Assembly: GCF_025024155.1 (NCBI RefSeq)
Contig: NW_026251722.1
Coordinates: 124,001-188,000 of the forward strand
Direction: 5' to 3'
Length of the DNA: 64,000 nucleotides
Source of the DNA: Gamsiella multidivaricata
Taxonomy: Eukaryota > Mortierellomycota > Mortierellomycetes > Mortierellales > Mortierellaceae
The first letter of the stretch is position 1. Every line of letters begins with the position of its first letter. The notes below the pieces were generated by a model, which saw nothing but the letters and a program-made list of their open reading frames with translations, searched no databases and had not been told where the DNA came from. Shown one piece after another: positions 44,681 to 56,676 of the stretch. A program made the position numbers and the translations under genes.

Positions 44681-46993
44681 ATGACCATTACAACAGGAGA
44701 GGAATATCCGACCTCACAGTCATGGAGGAGCCGTATCCCAGATAATACAACAACAACCTCAACGCCGGGATCTAGCCATTATACCTCCAGGATAGTCGTC
44801 GCTGGCATGGACCAACCACACCCTGGTAGAACAAGTGTTGGTGCTCCTTCTACAAAGGCTGTCCCACATAGCGCTCGACCCAACGCATCGCCTCGTTCCA
44901 CACACCTTGTCGTGGACTCGGAAGCTCTTGTTACCTCACCGACAACCTATCAAGGAGAATCAATGCGACAGTCGTTAATACATCACACTTCCCCGTATCA
45001 GGCAAATTCGATGCAGGCAGAGCCACGAGGTGCCGGTAGCACCTATCCGCCAATAGCCTCGAGCGCTGGATCATCATCACCAACATTGCAGTCGCAGATG
45101 CAGGGCTCGTCACCATCGGCAAGCACAGGAGGAGGACTATCACGAGCGAAATCAGTGGCAAACTCGAGTGCGGCGGCGAGGCAGGGGCTTTTGCAGCAGC
45201 AAAAATATCAGCAGCAGAGACAGGAGGAGTTCATGCGATTAACCCAGAGTTATTCCAGCAATACGATTCCTACGATCACGAGCCAGGCGGAACCGAACGC
45301 AGACGCGAGTGCGCATGTATCACCATCTTCTTCTGAAGAAACGATGTCAGCACTGCCAGAGGAGTCAGTAGCGAGACCTGCAACATCAACAGGAGCCACG
45401 GAAATACCAGCATCGTCATCACCATCATTACCAAGGGCAGAACCACGGTCAGGATCAATATCCGAACTACAACCAACCCTCACCCCAATTGCTGCGACTT
45501 TTCTGCAGCAACGCGTGCCCTTACCAGACAGCATTGGGATGCTTGGTCATGGTGGGCAGGCTCGCGATAACCCTCCAGCGAACTTGAGCTCGGCCCCAGC
45601 AGAATCCACTCCCATGACGCGGACTCGAGTATCGACCATCCAGCTCGAAAACACTCAACCACCGTCATCATCGCAGCGTCAAAGGCAGGGACAGCAGCAG
45701 CAGCGTAGCGATACCTTCGGATCAGGACTCGCCCGAGCAGGCACGATCTCATCCTCGGGGAGCGCAGCAGCCAATGCTAATTTCATCACACATTTCGTGC
45801 CGAAGAAATCTTTAGAGGATGTCCAAAGAGCGAAGGAACTCTCGCATATCGAGGAAGGGCCAGGACCAGTTATGTTAATTGCTATTGGCAAAACTGGCCA
45901 AGGCAAGTTACCCACGAGAGCGACACGATCTCTTTTGATACCAAAGTCCTCTGTGCAAGTGGAATATACTCATTGTATTTCCTTTTTTCGCCGTTTGATA
46001 TCGTATATAGGAAAGTCGTCGCTTCTGAACAGGATCATGGGCACGAATGAGTTGAAAACGAGTGCTTCAGTGCGGGTACGATCTCAGTTTGATGCAATAT
46101 ATCATACCTTTGTTTGTCGTCACCAAGTACTCATTTCGTACCAAAAACTTGAAACGTATAGGCAGTGACCAAGGGCATTGCAGAGCGCACAGGCTGGGCA
46201 AAGTTCGAGGACAACAGACGATTCTTGGTGACGCTAGCCGATACCCCAGGTTTGGCAGATACGGAAGGAGATGACGAAAAGAATATACCCATCTTGAAAG
46301 ACTACATCAATTCTGTCGGCACCCGTCTTGGTGTTACGGCGTTTCTTCTTGTCTTCAAGATCGATTCTAGGTTAATATCGTTTCATGCAGCATCTTGCAT
46401 CTTTCAAGTCAATTCGACAAAGCTTGACGTTTTTTTTTTTATTGCTTGTCTTTGCTCTTTCTTATAACCGTAGTGTCGATAATATCATGGCGATCCTTAA
46501 GACATTCAATGATATCATGCACGATTTCCCCAACGTCTGGGATAATGTAATCCTAGTCTTCACAGGATGTGATTACCGCCGAGAAATCCTAGATACGAAG
46601 CAGCTGCTGCACAGGGAGCTCAAGAAGCAGATCCTTGAGAATATCTTGCAGAATCCGCCGCCGCGCCCGTCCGTTCCAACAGAACCTTCGACCTCTTCAA
46701 CTGCAACATGTTCAAGCATGGAAGGTCCTTCGGGCTCCACCTCCAGCCCATCTGCCTCACGCTCCGCAACAACGTTTGAAAACACCGACAGCGCTGTAGG
46801 AGTACCCATGGTGTTCTTGACCACCGCTGAGAACATCTGCCTCATCGCTCTTGGAGGCGCATGGTGCGATTGTGAGGAGCATGCGCAGTACATGAAGACG
46901 GCTTTGAAGCGCCTGTGGTACGAAGCTAGGAAGATGAAGCGCTGGGTAATTGATGCGGACGAGGGGGATTATGAGTTCATAGGACACGCTTGA
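44681..46993 (+). CDS. AIG1/GIMA-type GTPase with long disordered N-terminus
   Basis: Predicted GTP-binding protein of the AIG1 (IAN/GIMA) branch of TRAFAC GTPases. Family members scaffold on membranes and are studied in plant immunity and lymphocyte survival; the fungal role is unknown. Four exons (44681-45902, 46011-46075, 46162-46370, 46474-46993) give 671 residues. Residues 1-370 are Ser/Thr/Pro/Gln-rich and low complexity. The G domain shows G1 GKTGQGKS (403-410), G3 DTPG (456-459) and G4 TGCD (529-532), the latter two spaced as in AIG1 proteins. A Ser/Pro-rich insert (about 560-600) follows. There is no C-terminal membrane helix. Intron 1 splits the P-loop codon and begins GCAAGT, a GC-AG intron: a GT donor two or three bases on would break the frame. 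Start taken at the first ATG of the open frame. Confidence 0.85.
45903..46010 (+). other. GC-AG intron in the P-loop of the AIG1-type gene
   Basis: The donor is CAAG|GCAAGT and the acceptor TATATAG|GAAAGTC. Only this junction restores the GQGKSS P-loop; the alternative GT donor shifts the frame. Confidence 0.75.
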
Positions 46994-47071
46994 CGAAATA
47001 AATTTAAATCCAAAATGATATGCGGATGGAATTATGTTTTATGTTGCGATGATATGCCATGAAACTGAATG

Positions 47072-50000
47072 CTATGACAGGACCGTCAGCTTCGCAAGCC
47101 GGGACGCCTTGCTCCGAACGCTTCGCACGAGTACAAGCATCCTGGGGACCTTTAGAGGCGTCCCTACTGCGCTCTTTTGAAGCTCCAGCCGCTGTCTAGT
47201 CTCCGCCGCAATGACATGTGCTAGTCCGGTTGCAGAACAACATCCGATACCATAACTCTTTCCCTCGCTGTAGCAGTACTGTCCTGTAGTCACATATCCA
47301 AGAAGTGTCTCTGACGGAGGTAGTGCCATCTCCTAGTAGAATTCACAAGGACAGCCAATGTAAGTAAAAATAGTTCAAACGTTGCATCGAAAATACTTTT
47401 ACTGAAAGATAGCAGTTACTCACAAGATCGTCAAGGTCGGTATCGTCCTCTTCCTTGTCCTCCTCGTCGTCGCTGTCAGAGTCTACCCAAGATTTGACCT
47501 TCTTCTCTTTGCGAGGGTGCCCCTCCAGTGTCCTCTTGCCCTTCAGCTGGACGCGTGCAGCCCATTGCTTATAGTGCTTCTCTGGGATAGCATATACCAT
47601 GCCGTTCATCCCAATAGTCCCCCGATTCAAGAAATCGATGCCAACTCGGATAAGCGCCTCGTCTACACGAAGCGAAGGCCGATCTGTGAGCGATGTTACG
47701 GTTGGTCTAAGTAGTCTCTGCAAGCACTCGTTCAAGATACCATTCAGTGACTCCACAGTCAACTCTGAGGCCATTTCCTCCGGGGTCCCACTACCGGCTG
47801 CGCGTGCGGCGTCCGTTATGGCTGCGATCAGTTTTGGCGTTTGCAGTAGCCATACCCTATGTTCATCCAAAGCCGCCAACGTGCTCTCGTCCCCGCCTAG
47901 CGTCTTGATTCCTGCTTGCAGCGCTTTGATCCATGCTGCCTCAAAAGGATCATGCACCCCCAGCTTTGCATAGTTGATCCTCTTGGGGATAGGCTTGCGG
48001 TCGTACTTGGCCTGTGCCTCCTTCTTGTACTCGTCTGCATACGCGAGATACGCCGCAGTGCTAGGAAAGTCGTAAGGGAAACATGACTGACGCGTCTCAA
48101 AATGAAAGCTCCGTCGCTCTCTTAGCCCTCCAGGCCGCGCGCCCGCAAAGATCATGCTCTTCCAGAACGGCATTGCCCAGCCCTTGGGTAGAATCAAGCT
48201 CCACCCACACTCGTATTCGCTGCTGCTGCCACCAGGTGCGCGTCGGATCTGTGGTTTCCCTTCTCGTTGAAGCAACAGCACTGGGATACAAGAGTCGGCT
48301 TCTGTTGGAGAGAGCTTTGTTCCAGGTACCAGATTTTGTGCACGACGCTCATTCAGCTTGGCTTCTGGGGTCATGGAGCTCAGAAGATGCTCGCGTTCCT
48401 GAGAATCCCAAATTGATGACCTGGCAACGTTGGTGGGCCAATTTGTGGTGATATCCTGTAGGCTTTTGCCCAGGGCTACGGGTATAGAGGCCGGTCTAGG
48501 CTCAGCCTTGTGTGGAAACCTAGTGAGTGTCGTATATGGATGTTAGACCTCCTTCTGGATACCGAAACGAAACTGGAGCACTGAATCACCAACTCTTACG
48601 TTAGTCGAGGGTCGTCCACCAGAAGACCAAGGACAATACCTGGAGGGAGTGAGGAGGAAGTTCTCAAACTGGAAAGGGTCTCCCATGCCTAAGTGGAATG
48701 ATGGCACAGTCTGAAGTAAGCACGCTGACTTAACAAAAAGCAATACGTAAATAGTTCTCGATCATTCAAAACCATACCTTGTGTGCCTCCCCGTACTGTG
48801 CCGCAGCGTCTGATTTGGAGGGCTTGAGGACAGCTTGCAGCAGAGCAGTCGAGCGAGGTCCTGTGAAATCAAACATCACCAGTGAATTCTCCAGATCAAC
48901 AGCATTAACGCTGTTTACCCTGCCTGCTTTCGCGATCGCCTCCTGGACAACCGTCTTTGCATGCTCAAAAGCTGAGGGGTGCACCCACATCCAAAGTTGG
49001 CCTTCTTTGGATAGCTCGTCAATATCCATTCCGCTGCTATTAGCATTATCATGCCTCCAGAGAAACATAGCGGGCGCAATCATTCTGTGTGGGAAACTAT
49101 CGAGGCCATAAAGTTGTAACGTGAACTGCCTTGTTCCTGTGATGTATCTATGTTGGCATCAAATGCTCCCTTTAGTTTCATCTCGTATAAAGAGTATGAG
49201 AAGAATAATGCTTAATGCGGCTCGATTTCTTTTAATTACCTTGCACTTCCCACAGTTGGTGCTGACGGATCCAGTAGATGGTCAAAGACTTCTACAATGT
49301 GCCTCTTGTTTCCTTTAATTTCCAAGCATCCGTTATATGACGAATCCTGGAGGATACATTGATAGTGGCTCGATTTGTACGCCGACTTGATTCCATGCTC
49401 ATTCGAATGTTCTGCCTACACGTGGATCCAAGGTAGTCATTAACCGTGTATCCTGCATGTTATGATGAGATACCCTCGAGGAAACGATGCGCGCGCGTAT
49501 GCCTTACCAGCTTGTATCCCCAGATCTCGACCATCTTCATTCTCTTGGCGTGCCAGATATGTGTTTCTAGCCATCGCTTCGTCCCCTGTCTCCTGAGATA
49601 CTCCTGTGCGATAGTTCCTGGCCGCCTCTTCTTGTGTCGATTATCCGGTTTCTTTCCTTTCTTTACTGGATCGGACTCAACCTAACGGATCAAACTATTC
49701 GTGTCAGGATGATTTGATATTTCGGAAAGATAGATACAGTAAACAAAATCTTCACCAGTTCCTTTTGGCGTTCCTTACCTCTCTCATTGCTCGTTGGCGA
49801 AGACGAACTGGCAGCCGCTTAATATTATGACTCGCAGCACGACGCCTTAGGTTGCGGGGCAAACTCTGGAAGGCCCTCTGCACTGCCGAATCCTTTGATC
49901 TTTCCATAGCTGTGTGCATCGCATTAATTTCGAAAGCGCGTGCCTACAATGTCGATCAAGTTCCGGGTTAGCCGTCTGCTTGTTTATCCGACTAATTTTG

Positions 50001-50485
50001 ATCCCTGCTACGTATTTCTGCATAGGAATAACAAGGCCAGCGATTGTTCGTCGTTGAAATAATGCTGATCGAGGCGTACCTCTGCGAAGCTGACGACATC
50101 CAACGTCCTTACGGCCTTCAACGAGCCTAGCAAACAGAACCGTCAACTGAGAGATCAATACAAAGGATATCGAGGATATAATTGAACAACGTAAACATAT
50201 AATCAAATAAACACTGACCTGCGCCGCCTGTAGACGCCACTGGACTCTGATGGGATGGTGAGGGCGAACCTTGGGTCGAGATAGAACGCGCTTGCTGCAT
50301 CCTAGCTAGAAACATTCGCCCACGAGAGGACAAAACAGGTCGTTGAAACAGAGTTCAGTCTGCTGTGAGGAATCCCATGCGACAACTGTTGCGATGACAT
50401 CATCTCGTTAGGACACACCTCGTTTCTTATCCTTCCCCGAGGCTTCAGACGAGCCTGGCCGCTTGTTGCTATTCCCTTTGTCCAT
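47072..50485 (-). CDS. POP1: Ribonuclease P/MRP protein subunit POP1
   Basis: Largest protein of the RNase P and RNase MRP complexes; binds their RNA in the nucleus/nucleolus for tRNA 5' and rRNA processing. A multi-exon gene on the minus strand, starting [20 protein letters not shown] (50485) and ending TAG at 47072. Diagnostic pieces in order: LDVVSFAE and [19 protein letters not shown], the basic [94 protein letters not shown] then DDPRL, the POPLD domain around [20 protein letters not shown] and [20 protein letters not shown], and the C-terminal [20 protein letters not shown] with a final GCC. An acidic linker ([14 protein letters not shown]) precedes the last exon (47332-47072). I count about ten exons; only the first, the POPLD exon and the last are placed with confidence. 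Confidence 0.9.
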
Positions 50486-51171
50486 TGTAGTGATGGTATT
50501 GATGCCGAGGATGGAGCTTGGAGGTCAAAAGCAAGGTTCTCAGCAACCGTGTTTTCGATTCCTCTGTGGCTTGATAGGATATGTGATAACAGTCCTCAGG
50601 TCCACGCTGAATATTGGAGCCGGCCAGTGCGATTTTGTGCTGTGCGCGGCAAAGGATGTCCTCCATCACTACAGTGCCATGATGTGCCTGTATCGCGACA
50701 AATACTATCTCTTCGCTCCAACGTACGCTTGATCCTCGCTTAGGGACCATCAGGCGTCGTATCGATCTGTAACTGCTGCAATATCCATAACCGCGAATGC
50801 ATACAATCTCTTAAGAAGTCGGCTGAATCACCCCCTACCGAGCCATCTTCTCGTGTTGCTCTCGCGAGTTGCATTGGTTGGAAGGAAAGATCTCCAAGTG
50901 CTAGTTGCAAAAAAATTATAACCGCGTCGTGGTTTTTCCTGAGTAGAGTCGCTCGAGTCCTGCAATCCTGCAGGATTGGCGCTTTGCAAAAATGCAAGAA
51001 ATTCATGCACGGGTGTGTGTGCCCGAGACTGACTCTCTCCGCTATCCCAGCTTCGTCAGCCCTCAGCTTCTTATTCTTCTTTCTTTGTTCTTCTTTCTAC
51101 ATACATAAATTAGCAGCCCTTTTCCATCCCTCCCACTCAACAAGACATTATCCTATTTCAAAAGACCAAAA

Positions 51172-52679
51172 ATGGCCACCGCGGAACCCTCTCTCACCCC
51201 CGAATTGTCCAAGGAGCAGCAGCCCAGCAGGCACGAGGACGACATCCTTGCTGAACTCGATGTTGGGCCAGGCGCAAAGCCAGTTGTCCCACCCCATCTC
51301 CTCGCTAGACTCCAGCAGCATGAGACCCCAGACAAGTAAGTACCATATCGTCAGATGAACAAGTTGAGACAGAATGGACATGATGAAAATAAAATACAAG
51401 CACAGACGTTTTCATTGCGGTGATAAGATGTTATGAGAAGGTGTTACTGATAGCTGGAACTTCCTTGAGCATTAGGACTCAACAAGATATTGACAACAAG
51501 CTGGCAGAGGCCGAGGAGAGACGCAAGGTACAAGATAATATCATATTACTCATGCAACTGCATCCCTGAATACTAAGCAGGACTTTTGTATGCTAATCCA
51601 TCTCAATCCCCAAACGATTAGAAATTGGAGGAGGAGCGAGTCCAGAAGGCGCACGAGAGCGTGAAGCACGCCAAGCAAGTCTCGGAAAAGAACAAGCACG
51701 ATGCTGACTTGAGCCGGGACGAGTCCATGGACCGACTTCGTGAGAAGCAGGAAAGTGCCGAACGAGCTCGTCAAGAGCAGGTAAGATACCCCAACTGTTT
51801 CTTCTTTTTACTTGATCGCCATTGTGCTTGCTTGTGAGACAGCACGGAAGAGGTCATCATGCGAACAACACCGCATGACTATGTTGTGCAGGCGTAGTGG
51901 CTAAAATGCAGTGCGCATTCGTTTGTCGACACGACAAGGAAATATAAGCCTGAAAAAGACAATGGTGCATGATGACGATGGTGCTGCAGTGATAAAACAT
52001 TCTTTGTTGCCAACGTTGTCTGGTCATTCACATCTTGCAATGTTTATGTATCTTCTGCTTAGGAGCGTCAACGTCTAACCAAGTTAGAGGAGCATTCCGC
52101 AAAAGTCGCTGGCTTCCACAAAGACGAGAGGTAAGCTCACGAGAAGGAATTATGTCCATCTCATAACGACGCGCGTCCACTTATATAATGCCAATCATAT
52201 TAACGAGCCGTGTTCATCCGGTCTTTTCCTTCTAAAAAGCCAAGCGCGCGACAACGAGATCCGAGAGATCAAAGAAAAGCTGGAGCAGGCCGAGGCCAGA
52301 CGCAAGGCTCTCGAGGATGAGAAGCGTCAAAAGTTGGAGGAGCGTCTTCAAAAGGTGCAGTCGGTTCGTGATGCCGACACAGAAAAGTCCCAATATGAGC
52401 AGCACAAGGCCGAGCTGGACTACAAGATGAAAGCCGTGGAGCAGCGTCGTCAGGAGCTCGAGAACTCGTTGAAAGAGAAGATGCAGGCTAGACAAGCGCT
52501 TGCAGATCAAGTCCGTCAGCGTACGTTTCTGTACTTATCGTGTCTAACGCGCCCTTTCGTTGATGTCGACCATTGAATATTCATAAACGATGTACTTTGT
52601 TTTACTCGTCTGCTTCTATATAGGCCAGCAGCAGGAACAGGCAGCAGGAAAGAGTGCCGCGGCAGAAGACACCAAATAA
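51172..52679 (+). CDS. Stathmin-like coiled-coil protein
   Basis: 259 residues in six exons (51172-51335, 51476-51527, 51622-51780, 52063-52130, 52240-52520, 52624-52679), all phases consistent. After ~50 Pro-rich residues the protein is a continuous charged helix. Two segments follow the stathmin pattern: QDIDNKLAEAEERRKKLEEE with the following SVKHAKQVSEKNK, and EIREIKEKLEQAEARRKALE with the following LQKVQSVRD. In animals, stathmins bind two alpha/beta tubulin dimers through such helices and promote microtubule disassembly; a similar cytosolic role is plausible here. The C-terminus (QQQEQAAGKSAAAEDTK) is disordered. Generic coiled coils can mimic this pattern, so the family name is likely but not certain. 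The promoter region is C/T-rich. Confidence 0.68.
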
Positions 52680-52849
52680 GAAAACACCACAACTAAACAT
52701 ATCTGGCTACTGCAATGGGCACAGAAGACTGTTCCATCTGTGATATTATCTGCATGAAGCGAATAAATAGCAGACGCCATTTATCATTTTGATTGGGTTT
52801 ATTGCGCTTTCACTATCAATGTCCTCGTTTCCGACCCTTGCTCAACAAC

Positions 52850-53456
52850 CTACGATCCGCGGTAGGTAGTGTAGGAGTAAGGGCTGAGAAGCAAAGGAAT
52901 ATGGTAATGCTGCTTCTCTGCACCAGGAGCGATCTCAAAGATGATCTAGGAGTTCAAAAGGCGTGGGAAAAGCACGCATTGTTAGCAAAAACTGATGCAT
53001 CGATACCTATGGTTGTTTCTTCAGAATCTTCATAAAGGTATACCTGGACATATGGGTGAAAGTAGCCACTGACACCAACCGAGGCCCAATAGTCGGCAGT
53101 CTGGAAGGTCATGCGATAGACGCCCGCAACGAGTTGGTGCGATGGGTCCAGCAATGTGCTCACGCGCCCATCCGCATCGGTCAAACTGCCACACGCAATT
53201 GAAGGATGATTCCAGAGACGAGTTATAAAATGTGGGGACAAGAGGGGTTTCGAGGTTAGACGTTATTGTTATGACAATAAAGCAAGGCAACGCAGACAGG
53301 CAGGTAGACGGCAATGTCCGCTTACCCTTCGGCGAGTCCGCTCCAGGTGTTATTCGCGGCAGTGTTCAGTGCCTCCAACTTGACGGGCACGTTGCGACCA
53401 GGTCGACCGTGGGTCGAGTCGAGCACATGGCACGTAATGGGACTACGGGCAGCCAT
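52850..53456 (-). CDS. 5-hydroxyisourate hydrolase (transthyretin-like)
   Basis: Hydrolyses 5-hydroxyisourate, the product of urate oxidase, to OHCU in the purine catabolic (urate to allantoin) route. Three exons in coding order (53456-53326, 53185-53044, 52945-52850) give 122 residues, the usual size for the tetrameric enzyme. Signatures are complete: the N-terminal CHVLDSTHGRPGRNVPVKLE with the catalytic His of the HVLD motif and the following Arg, the GRVSTLLD block, YFHPYVQ, the IIFEIAPGAEKQHYHIPLLL His motif and the C-terminal tetrapeptide YRGS. There is no obvious N-terminal PTS2 peptide, and YRGS does not resemble a PTS1, so cytosolic rather than peroxisomal location is more likely. 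The TAG at 52850-52852 ends the frame. Confidence 0.95.
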
Positions 53457-53812
53457 GAGGTGAGGTGGAGTGATGGAAAGAGAAAAGGTCGAAGGATGTG
53501 TAATGAGAGAGATCTGCCTTCCTACCTTTTTATACGAGGACTATACATCGATTCCCCGAACTGCCCGCATTTTGCGTGTTTTTATCACTGGGGTCAGTCT
53601 CGTTTCACATCCTCCCCGCACTAACTTCTGCTCTTTTGGTCGACCAGGTTTGCGCATAGCCACCACAGCCATTGGCAAGTCGAAGGACCCATTTGACAAT
53701 ACAAGATTCCACATCAAGATCATATTACAGCATCGACAGCAGACAAGGGAAGTCTGAAATGTTTTCTTTTCTTTCGCACGTAATTTAATTGTATAAAGAT
53801 CGTACAATCAAT

Positions 53813-55410
53813 TTACTTCTTAAGCTTGCGGATGTAGAAAGCCAACTCCTGACCCTCGAGAATGTATCCGTCAGAACGGCCGGACTGACCAGGGCGCGAC
53901 GAGATGCAGGCATAGAGACGACCGGCAGCGAACTGGTGGTCAAGAGCGGGGTCGACCTTGGCCTCAGCCTTGCGGGACTCGATCTTACGCTGGACGTGGT
54001 TCGAGCGGGCCTTGTTAACCTCCTCGGACTCGGTCTATTGTTTGTTCAAAGCAAACATTCAAAGGTTGGTTAACATGTTCCATGTATATTGAGAGCTGGA
54101 AATTGACAATGCTCCTTCCTCCATGAAGGAGCCCCTCCATGCCGAGTTGTCCAAGCTGCCCCGCACTGTTGCCGATAACGCGGTCCATTCCAGCGGGTTT
54201 CGTTCCTCAACTAAGTGGTACTCCTGCTTCCTGCATTCATGAAATCTGACTGCGTCTACTGCAGTCGAACCGCCTGCAATATCGCTCGACATTCTCACTT
54301 CAAACCAGCAATAAGCACAAAAAAAATAAAAATAAAAACGCATTGGTCTTTACCTTGACGGCACCCTTACCCTTGCGGGCACCAATGGGGGTGGCGTAGT
54401 GGGACTCGTACCACTGGCGGAAGGGGGTAGCATCGATCTGGATGATGGCGTTCTTGACCAAGGTACCGGTACGGACCAACTCGTTGTTGGAAGCGTTGTA
54501 AACGACAGCAACGATACGAGTCTTGCGGGAAATGGCCTCGGAACCCCAGGAGAAGTTGCCGGAATCCAAACGCATGGCACGGAACTTGCGGTTGCCTCCA
54601 CGGGTGCGAACCTCGTGGATGCGCTTAGCACCGAGCTTGGTGTTGGCAGCCTGACGACCCAACTCGAACTTTCTCTTCTTGCGATATTGGGCGCGCTTGG
54701 CTCCAGAAGCGGAGCGCTTGTGGCGGGAGTCTCTGCTGATACCTGAAGTGTGCAATGATCATAGTGAAAAAAAGTGGTAGGTGATCAGTTGACGAGCTCT
54801 CCAGAACGAGTTGTTCGCGAGTGATGCGGTCCAGTCGTCTTTAAATCCTGAGCTAGCTGTAAAAAAAAAGGTTCTGAGATCCTTCTTGGATTCTATTGTA
54901 GTTGCTGATCAACAAATACATCCAGTTTGCTGATGATGGCTTTACTCTTGCCATGAACACGTATGGAGTTATCGTCCATGTCGCCAATCCATGCCATATC
55001 TATAATACTGTGCAAGAAGCTGCTGCTCCATGGCTGAATCTCACGACTGATGCATAAGCCATCTTCTCTAGGATCAGATCCGATTTGAGTAGTGCTGACT
55101 AAAGTGAGATATCTTGCTCCTCCCTCCTAGCCCTCAAATGAATTGTTCTGGTCCTATGAGCGATTCAAAAGTCGGTTTGGATCCTGGTGGTCAATGGTGG
55201 ACTAATTCCTGAGATGAGCGTGAGAGTGAGCTCTAAGGCTCCTCCAAATGGTCTCCATCGACCGTGGATGATATTCCAGATGTATTGCCGAATGGATCAA
55301 TGGTCGCTTGTTGAGATCGTTAAGGATGTCGAGATGGATGGCTGGGCGGTATCAATGGATGGCTATTTCTCCAGACAGCCTCATCAGCCTCAGCAGCGAG
55401 ACTCACCCAT
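53813..55410 (-). CDS. RPS8: 40S ribosomal protein eS8
   Basis: Core protein of the small ribosomal subunit, binding 18S rRNA. Three coding exons on the minus strand: 55410-55407, 54742-54354 and 54034-53813, total 204 residues, matching eS8. The first coding exon is only four bases (ATGG); it is joined across a 664-nt intron to GTATCAGCAG, restoring [20 protein letters not shown]. Further signatures: [59 protein letters not shown] block, [31 protein letters not shown] and the end [13 protein letters not shown]. Codon usage is strongly C-biased, as expected for a highly expressed gene. The last intron (54035-54353) is 319 nt. The large first intron was checked for a C/D-box snoRNA and none was seen. 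Confidence 0.96.
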
Positions 55411-56303
55411 AGTGTAAAATCAAAAGGAAGGAACGACTCTGGATCCACTGCGTGTGCACAGTTATGCGAGAAAAAAAATTGAGCCGCTTAAGGGTGTACA
55501 ATATCAGTTTGATGACAATGAGAATGAGAACAAAGATAGTCGATAGACCTTTCGCTTCCGTCTCAAAATCAACCATCGTTTTATGTGTAATGTCGACGAA
55601 TGTTACTCGATAGTAGCCAAGTCTATTGTTGTAAACATCTTTAAAATCCGATGAAAGTCGGCGCTCTCCGTCGCCATACGCAACTCACATTCGTGTTTTG
55701 TTTTCAAACACAAGAGGCGCTCGACCACATGTTAGAGCAGTTCCAAAATCTGGGTTCCATGGTCCTCTGATCGACACAAGAACAACGGCCTCAACTTTAT
55801 GGGATGAGCTGGGTAGCTGGAGTTTTCTGCACACGCACGCGCTGCTCGAGGTATACTCTTTTTTTTTTGCCAATAGAGCGACCACAAACGGAGGCACAGG
55901 TGATATGCTCAATATATATACATGATCATCGGTGCCAGTAGGGATTCAGTAAGAGTTGATCGCCCTAATAGTACCCCTCCACAAAGTCCTGCATATGTTT
56001 TCTGTCAGTTTTGCCATGGTCTGGAAGCTGTCAAGTTCAATCAAATACTGGGGACCATGCTAGACCGGGTTCACGACGTAAATCCCGCTCAATGTTCCGA
56101 CAGTTGAAACGGAGCAAGAACAAAAGAGGCCAATGGCATCAATAGTAATGTTCACTGCGTCAAGTCTTTGTTGCGCACTAAACATGTTTGTTGAGGGATT
56201 AATGGATTTTATTATTTTCAAGCGAGACAGATTGGTGCACTCCAGACTAGTAAAGATGTGCCCGCATCGTGAAGAAAGCTGAGAAGTTCGCCTCGCTTGA
56301 GGT
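55411..56303. other. Spacer between RPS8 and LC8, nothing recognised
   Basis: Promoter side of RPS8 and 3' side of the dynein light chain gene. Short frames only. Confidence 0.5.
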
Positions 56304-56676
56304 TTATCCACTCTTGAACAACAGAATCGCAATCTGGTCCAAATAAAAATAGATGAAGTGCTTGGTTTCTATACATCATAAAACAAAAGAGCCATTTCAG
56401 TCTTCATATCATATCATTCACACAAAAAGAATGCCAGCTTGTAGAGAAAAAGAAAAAAAAAATGCACGTACCATGGGTGACATAGCTTCCAAAATTGCGT
56501 CCGACAATGCAGTGCCATGTGGCGCCGTATTTCTTGTCAAACTCCTTCTTCATGTACGCGGCAATGTCCTTCTCGACCGTATACTTTTCGAATGCACGGA
56601 CCGCACACTCCACAGCCTCCTGTTGCACGTCCTCGGGCATGTCAGCATTTTTGACCGTAGGTTTGAGATCCACCAT
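56304..56676 (-). CDS. Dynein light chain LC8
   Basis: Small homodimeric hub protein that clamps peptides in dynein, nuclear-pore and other complexes; cytosolic/microtubule associated. Two exons in coding order (56676-56472, 56368-56304) give 89 residues, exactly the LC8 length. The sequence is close to the canonical family: [60 protein letters not shown], then [20 protein letters not shown] and Gly before TAA. The intron splits the THETKH motif that forms the peptide-binding strand. The ATG at 56676 is the only reasonable start. Confidence 0.97.

Noticed and set aside
54745..55406. Possible intronic C/D-box snoRNA in RPS8 intron 1
   Set aside because: A TGATGA box-C-like motif exists on the gene strand near 55385, but no CTGA box D lies within a plausible distance and no terminal stem was seen.
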